NCBI GenBank assembly: GCA_964426915.1
Contig: CAYRTD010000102.1
Location: 1-15,453, forward strand
DNA from: CAYRTD01 sp964426915
Lineage (GTDB): Bacteria > Bacteroidota > Bacteroidia > Bacteroidales > GCA-2748055
Length of the DNA stretch: 15,453 bases
Reading direction: 5' to 3'
Shown: piece after piece, positions 14,237 to 15,453 of the stretch
Position numbering within the stretch: position 1 is the first letter of the stretch
Layout of the letters: the number at the start of each line of letters is the position of its first letter
Notes under the pieces: model-generated
Told to the model about the DNA's origin: nothing
What the model saw: the letters and a program-made list of their open reading frames with translations, nothing else
The model's database searches: none
Made by a program: the position numbers and the translations under genes

Positions 14237-14259
14237 GGGTTGGCCGGAACGACCAACCC
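14237..14259. repeat. GC-rich stem-loop
   Basis: GGGTTGG (14237-14243) pairs with CCAACCC (14253-14259), with two further pairs inside after one mismatch. It sits between the gamma-CA-like gene and a plus-strand promoter motif. No T-run follows on the plus strand; on the minus strand six Ts lie about 9 nt beyond. Possibly a terminator remnant or binding site. Confidence 0.45.
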
Positions 14260-14267
14260 AATATGGT

Positions 14268-14275
14268 TATCTTTG
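14268..14275 (+). promoter_or_regulatory. Putative -7 promoter element before a gene remnant
   Basis: TATCTTTG matches TAnnTTTG exactly and lies immediately upstream of the open frame that begins at 14277. It may be the surviving promoter of the decayed gene. No good -33 box was seen. Confidence 0.35.
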
Positions 14276-14276
14276 A

Positions 14277-14528
14277 AGTTACCACACAAAAAAGATAAAC
14301 CCTGGTAAAAATACAAATTTTACAAATTCCACTATCCATATCATCAATGTTCCTGATTTAATAATTTATTATAAGAAACGTCCTGGTGAAAATGAATTTA
14401 TTATCCATAAAGATTTTGATTACAACACTGATGGCACACTTGAATATTCTTATACCGAAAAAGATTCTGCCCATGAGGTCAGCACCGGTCTTCTTATAGG
14501 GCTTCTACGGGATAAATGTGGGATTTAA
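14277..14528 (+). pseudogene. Gene remnant without a start codon, frameshifted into the following ORF
   Basis: This frame has no ATG, GTG or TTG, yet translates to protein-like sequence: VPDLIIYYKKRPGENEFII, then HKDFDYNTDGTLEYSYTEK and DSAHEVSTGLLIG. It stops at TAA 14526-14528. The ORF at 14518 is in the +1 frame relative to it and is open back to 14500 (reading GFYGINVGFKHH), so one indel between about 14500 and 14525 would join them as ...STGLLIGFYGINVGFKHHYVV.... The likely history is a single older gene that lost its 5' end and then took a frameshift. The family is not recognised. A sequencing error could cause the frameshift but not the missing start. Confidence 0.5.
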
Positions 14529-15006
14529 GCACCATTATGTAGTTACAGAATGGTATTCTTTTCCATGGTTCCCTGAATCTGGTGAAATTAAATATTATCA
14601 TTTGGATCGAATTGAACAAGACGTCAAATTGAGGTATTATTTTAGGAAAGATGATGAGTTAGCAAGGATAAAGAGTCCGGATTTTAATAGTGCCGCAAAC
14701 GGAGGGGATTCCCAACGAGAACTAGTGGCAACAGTAGTGGTTACTTCAATAATATTATTCGCTGGAGGAGGTGTGGGTATTGAAGCTTGTACAATTAAAT
14801 ATATAGGTGAGGAGTATGGAATAGTGAGTGTTGCTGTAGGTGGGGGGATTGATATCAGTGGTGGAGGGCGAGTAGAGCTAATGAAGTACGGTCTTTCCGG
14901 AAATTTTTCTCGTAGAATAAATCACAAGCACCGCCTTATTTACTCCATTGAAGAAGATTTAATAACAGTTCAAGTTTTGAGTCTTTGGGGGCATTATGAA
15001 GATTAA
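14518..15006 (+). CDS. Chimeric ORF: unknown N-terminus with YoeB/Txe-type toxin C-terminus
   Basis: The 162-aa ORF starts at GTG and probably continues the upstream remnant. Residues 1-66 are unrecognised and rich in Tyr, Phe and charged residues. Residues 69-88 are hydrophobic (ELVATVVVTSIILFAGGG), a possible membrane segment. From about residue 114 to the end it aligns with the second half of the YoeB/Txe mRNA-interferase family: SGGGRVELMKYGLSG, FSRRINHKHRLIYSIEED, WGHY. E120, R139 and H159-Y160 correspond to E. coli YoeB Glu46, Arg65 and His83-Tyr84, and the E-to-R distance is identical (19). The first ~39 residues of the toxin fold are absent, and no YefM/Axe-like antitoxin gene is visible nearby. 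It is probably an inactive relic of a toxin-antitoxin pair fused by deletion to another gene; a real fusion protein cannot be excluded. Confidence 0.55.
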   Translation: MGFKHHYVVTEWYSFPWFPESGEIKYYHLDRIEQDVKLRYYFRKDDELARIKSPDFNSAANGGDSQRELVATVVVTSIILFAGGGVGIEACTIKYIGEEYGIVSVAVGGGIDISGGGRVELMKYGLSGNFSRRINHKHRLIYSIEEDLITVQVLSLWGHYED

Positions 15007-15012
15007 TAATCC

Positions 15013-15054
15013 GCAAGCCAACTTAATCTCAGGGCTTGCCCCGATTCATCGGGG
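15013..15054. repeat. Two adjoining stem-loops
   Basis: GCAAGCC (15013-15019) pairs with GGCTTGC (15033-15039) around a 13-nt loop. CCCCGA (15039-15044) pairs with TCGGGG (15049-15054) around TTCA. The stems share base 15039, so both cannot be fully formed at once. They follow the toxin-tail ORF stop by 7 nt. The second is strong and GC-rich but has no T-run after it, so an intrinsic terminator is doubtful. Confidence 0.55.
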
Positions 15055-15245
15055 AACTCAATTGGAAATAATAAATGGGTGAGTAAAAAAGAAAATCACT
15101 ATCTTAGATGTAAGTTCTTTGAATGAAAGTTGGTTCCTGGTCATTGAAAAGTTGGAGCGAAAAAGTTAAAGCCCGGTTTACCGGTATACTTATGTCATGA
15201 ACAACTCCCTGAAATACTCCCCAAAAAATACAATGCCTTGTCTAC

Positions 15246-15271
15246 TCGACCGCAGGGAGAGACCTCTCTCT
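15246..15271. repeat. Purine/pyrimidine hairpin, possible dispersed-repeat remnant
   Basis: After CTCGACCGCAGG comes GAGAGA (15257-15262), then CC, then TCTCTC (15265-15270), a 6-bp stem with a very tight loop. The GACCG-AGGGAGA-TCTC pattern resembles dispersed intergenic repeats I associate with Bacteroidetes genomes, but this is from memory and uncertain. Confidence 0.25.
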
Positions 15272-15394
15272 CATTTAGGGATTGATCCGGGCGAACCTAG
15301 ACGATTTAAAAGACGATAAAAAAGCCTAATTTTCCCCCAATAAATATCTTGATAGACTCACTTAGCAGATAAATCTATGCCTCAGAATCCTTCC

Positions 15395-15453
15395 AACCGC
15401 ACAACTGCACAACTGCACAACTGCACAACTGCACAACTGCACAACTGCACAAC
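15395..15453 (-). repeat. Octamer array AACTGCAC, running off the window end
   Basis: After a degenerate first unit AACCGCAC (15395-15402) come six perfect AACTGCAC units (15403-15450) and the first three bases of a seventh. The unit is the reverse complement of GTGCAGTT, the same family as GTTnTGCA at 6377-6720, here in the opposite orientation. Its full length is not visible. Confidence 0.9.

Larger units (their letters stand above)
15007..15394. other. Intergenic region without a credible gene
   Basis: About 390 bp after the toxin-tail ORF. It holds two adjoining hairpins at its left end and a purine/pyrimidine hairpin near 15255-15271, but no ORF with coding character on either strand that I could support. 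A CCGGTTTACCGG partial dyad lies near 15174-15185. Confidence 0.5.

Noticed and set aside
14237..14259. Intrinsic terminator
   Set aside because: No T-run follows on the plus strand, and on the minus strand the T-run is too distant and no gene feeds into it.
15395..15453. CRISPR-like array
   Set aside because: The units are 8 bp and contiguous, with no unique spacers, and no cas genes are present; the same holds for the arrays at 6377-6810.

Overview
This window looks like chromosomal DNA of a member of the Bacteroidota (Bacteroidetes), probably from the Bacteroidales/Marinilabiliales side. The evidence is the gene order pdxJ, CBS-domain gene, nadK, outer-membrane genes including a DUF6089-type gene, uppS, bamA, two Skp/OmpH genes and murI, which is characteristic of that phylum. 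Several genes also have the Bacteroidetes -7 promoter motif TAnnTTTG upstream, usable Shine-Dalgarno sites are rare, and AT content is high. A run of exactly 100 N inside a repeat shows that the sequence is a draft scaffold. No plasmid, prophage, CRISPR array, rRNA or tRNA was recognised.

Layout. Positions 100-1542 (minus strand) carry manA and a small Dabb-domain protein, separated by a 116-bp inverted-repeat element. Positions 1779-3156 (plus) carry uridine kinase (udk) and a DEDDy 3'-5' exonuclease. Positions 3158-4686 (minus) carry pdxJ followed 5 nt later by a YbfF-like alpha/beta hydrolase. Positions 4741-6296 (plus) carry a CBS/ACT-like regulator and NAD kinase. Positions 6297-6948 are a repeat-rich spacer with an 87-bp tandem repeat, 8-bp tandem repeats in both orientations and the assembly gap. 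Positions 6949-13672 (plus) form the envelope-biogenesis cluster: a beta-barrel-like outer-membrane protein, a DUF6089-like protein, uppS, bamA, two skp/ompH paralogues and murI. Positions 13673-14188 (minus) carry a gamma-carbonic-anhydrase-like hexapeptide protein. Positions 14268-15453 are a decayed region: a frameshifted gene remnant, an ORF ending in a YoeB/Txe-type toxin C-terminus, hairpins, and an octamer array running off the window end.

How the genes fit together. UppS makes the undecaprenyl carrier lipid and MurI makes D-glutamate, both for peptidoglycan. BamA inserts outer-membrane proteins, and the Skp-like proteins chaperone them across the periplasm. The two small outer-membrane proteins at the front of the cluster are likely Bam clients. 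The remaining genes are housekeeping enzymes for B6, NADP, mannose-phosphate and pyrimidine salvage.

The core genes are conventional. The parts that known genes do not explain are the dispersed octamer family (GTTnTGCA / AACTGCAn, always period 8), the nested inverted-repeat element at 1119-1234, and the chimeric toxin-tail ORF at the right end. Several start codons were set from promoter position, signal peptides or gene spacing; these are explained in the entries.
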